From positions 1 through 8,239 of the forward strand of contig SLAD01000163.1 in assembly GCA_007126995.1 (NCBI GenBank): DNA of 8,239 bases. The letters are read 5' to 3'. This DNA is from Kiritimatiellia bacterium (GTDB taxonomy: Bacteria > Verrucomicrobiota > Kiritimatiellia > SLAD01). Below, one piece after another: positions 7,615-8,239 of the stretch. Position 1 is the first letter of the stretch. Each line of letters begins with the position of its first letter. Below the pieces are notes generated by a model. It worked only from the letters and a program-made list of their open reading frames with translations. It ran no database searches and was not told where the DNA came from. The translations under genes were made by a program, and so were the position numbers.

Positions 7615-8239
7615 GCCCCACCTCATCCACCGATACACCGATGACCGCCACCACCTTCACGGAAGGCTTGTGGAAGGAGAACCCGGTCTTTGTGATGTTG
7701 CTGGGCCTCTGCCCCGCCCTCGCCGTCAGCAACACCGCGGTCAACGCCTTGGCGATGGGCATCGCCAGCACCTTCGTATTGCTGGGATCCAGCCTCTTGA
7801 TTTCGTTGCTGCGCAACTTGATTCCCAAACAAGTGCGCATCGCCTCCTATATTATCATCATTGCCACCTTTGTGACCGCGGTGGACTACATTATCCATGC
7901 CTTGAGTCTGGAGCTATACAACGCGCTGGGCGCCTTCATTCAATTGATCGTGGTGAATTGCGCGATTCTGGGACGCGCCGAAGCCTATGCGTCCAAACAC
8001 AAGGTCAGCCACGCTGTTGTCAATGGCTTCGGCATGGGGCTCGGCTTCACGTTGGCCTTAGTGCTGGTGGGTGGCGTGCGCGAGATTCTCGGCTTTGGCA
8101 CCCTGTTCGGCGTCTCGCTGTTTGGGGCCCAGTTCCAGCCGTGGGCGGTCTTCATTTTGCCGCCTGGCGGCTTCTTGGTGCTTTCCTTATGGCTGGTGCT
8201 CTTTGCCGCTGTGCGACGTAACCGCGAACGGAAGGAGGC
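7611..8239 (+). CDS. rnfE: Electron transport complex membrane subunit RnfE; 3' end missing
   Basis: Hydrophobic membrane subunit that pairs with RnfA; together they hold an intramembrane [2Fe-2S] cluster between half-helices (homologue of NqrD). 209 complete codons are visible with no stop before the window edge. Family signatures: WKENPVFVMLLGLCPALAV with cluster Cys34; LIPKQVRIASYIIIIATFVT; VVNCAILGRAEAYAS with cluster Cys117; then NGFGMGLGFTLALVLVGGVREILG. Several hydrophobic helices cover about 27-200. The visible end is a basic tail (VRRNRERKE), typical of the RnfE C-terminus, so probably only a few codons are missing. One deviation is Gln111, where relatives usually have Pro in the GIFIPLIV stretch before the second cysteine. 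The start overlaps the rnfG stop (ATGA). Confidence 0.95.
   Translation, partial: MSPTSSTDTPMTATTFTEGLWKENPVFVMLLGLCPALAVSNTAVNALAMGIASTFVLLGSSLLISLLRNLIPKQVRIASYIIIIATFVTAVDYIIHALSLELYNALGAFIQLIVVNCAILGRAEAYASKHKVSHAVVNGFGMGLGFTLALVLVGGVREILGFGTLFGVSLFGAQFQPWAVFILPPGGFLVLSLWLVLFAAVRRNRERKE
8232..8238 (+). promoter_or_regulatory. Probable ribosome binding site of the next gene (expected rnfA)
   Basis: AAGGAGG, a near-perfect anti-16S match, sits in the last bases of the window within the basic tail of rnfE. The three preceding Rnf junctions are ATGA overlaps, two of them with clear GGAGG-type sites. A start codon 5-9 bases beyond the window edge is therefore expected. That the gene is rnfA is inferred from the usual C-D-G-E-A-B order. 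Confidence 0.55.

Noticed and set aside
7589..8221. Plus-strand ORF of 210 codons overlapping rnfE in another frame
   Set aside because: The frame starting at 7611 encodes unmistakable RnfE motifs with both cluster cysteines. The alternative frame is His/Arg-rich, lacks membrane segments and matches nothing I recognise.

Overview
The window holds one continuous plus-strand gene cluster with no non-coding gap longer than 22 bp. In order it contains a very large pyruvate:ferredoxin (2-oxoacid:acceptor) oxidoreductase gene cut by the left edge, then rnfC, rnfD, rnfG, and an rnfE cut by the right edge. All five reading frames are intact within the window. I saw no RNA genes, mobile elements, CRISPR arrays or terminators.

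Layout: bases 1-4483 are the PFOR gene (NifJ/Por type), open at its 5' end. After 22 bp comes rnfC (4506-5864). The rnfC/rnfD, rnfD/rnfG and rnfG/rnfE junctions are all ATGA stop-start overlaps, so the Rnf subunits are almost certainly translated from one message and coupled. rnfE (7611-8239) reaches the right edge without a stop. A strong AAGGAGG motif in its last visible bases suggests that the next gene, expected to be rnfA, starts just outside.

How the genes work together: PFOR oxidises pyruvate (or another 2-oxoacid) with CoA and passes low-potential electrons through [4Fe-4S] clusters to ferredoxin. Rnf is a membrane complex that couples ferredoxin:NAD+ electron transfer to Na+ or H+ translocation. 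It can also run in reverse to make reduced ferredoxin. Placing PFOR directly upstream of rnf suggests a module that either conserves energy from pyruvate-derived ferredoxin or supplies ferredoxin for pyruvate synthesis, nitrogen fixation or another reductive process. The PFOR also carries its own C-terminal single-cluster ferredoxin domain on an Ala/Pro/Gly linker, and has two large internal insertions compared with classical PFOR. That is the most unusual thing here.

Organism: GC-rich bacterial DNA (by eye close to 60% GC), tight gene packing and Shine-Dalgarno sites point to a bacterium. The C-D-G-E order without preceding A and B is the arrangement known from clostridial and other anaerobe rnf operons, not the A-B-C-D-G-E order typical of proteobacteria. 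Gene order and base composition alone do not fix the phylum. This looks like core anaerobic or low-potential energy metabolism rather than a mobile or defence island.
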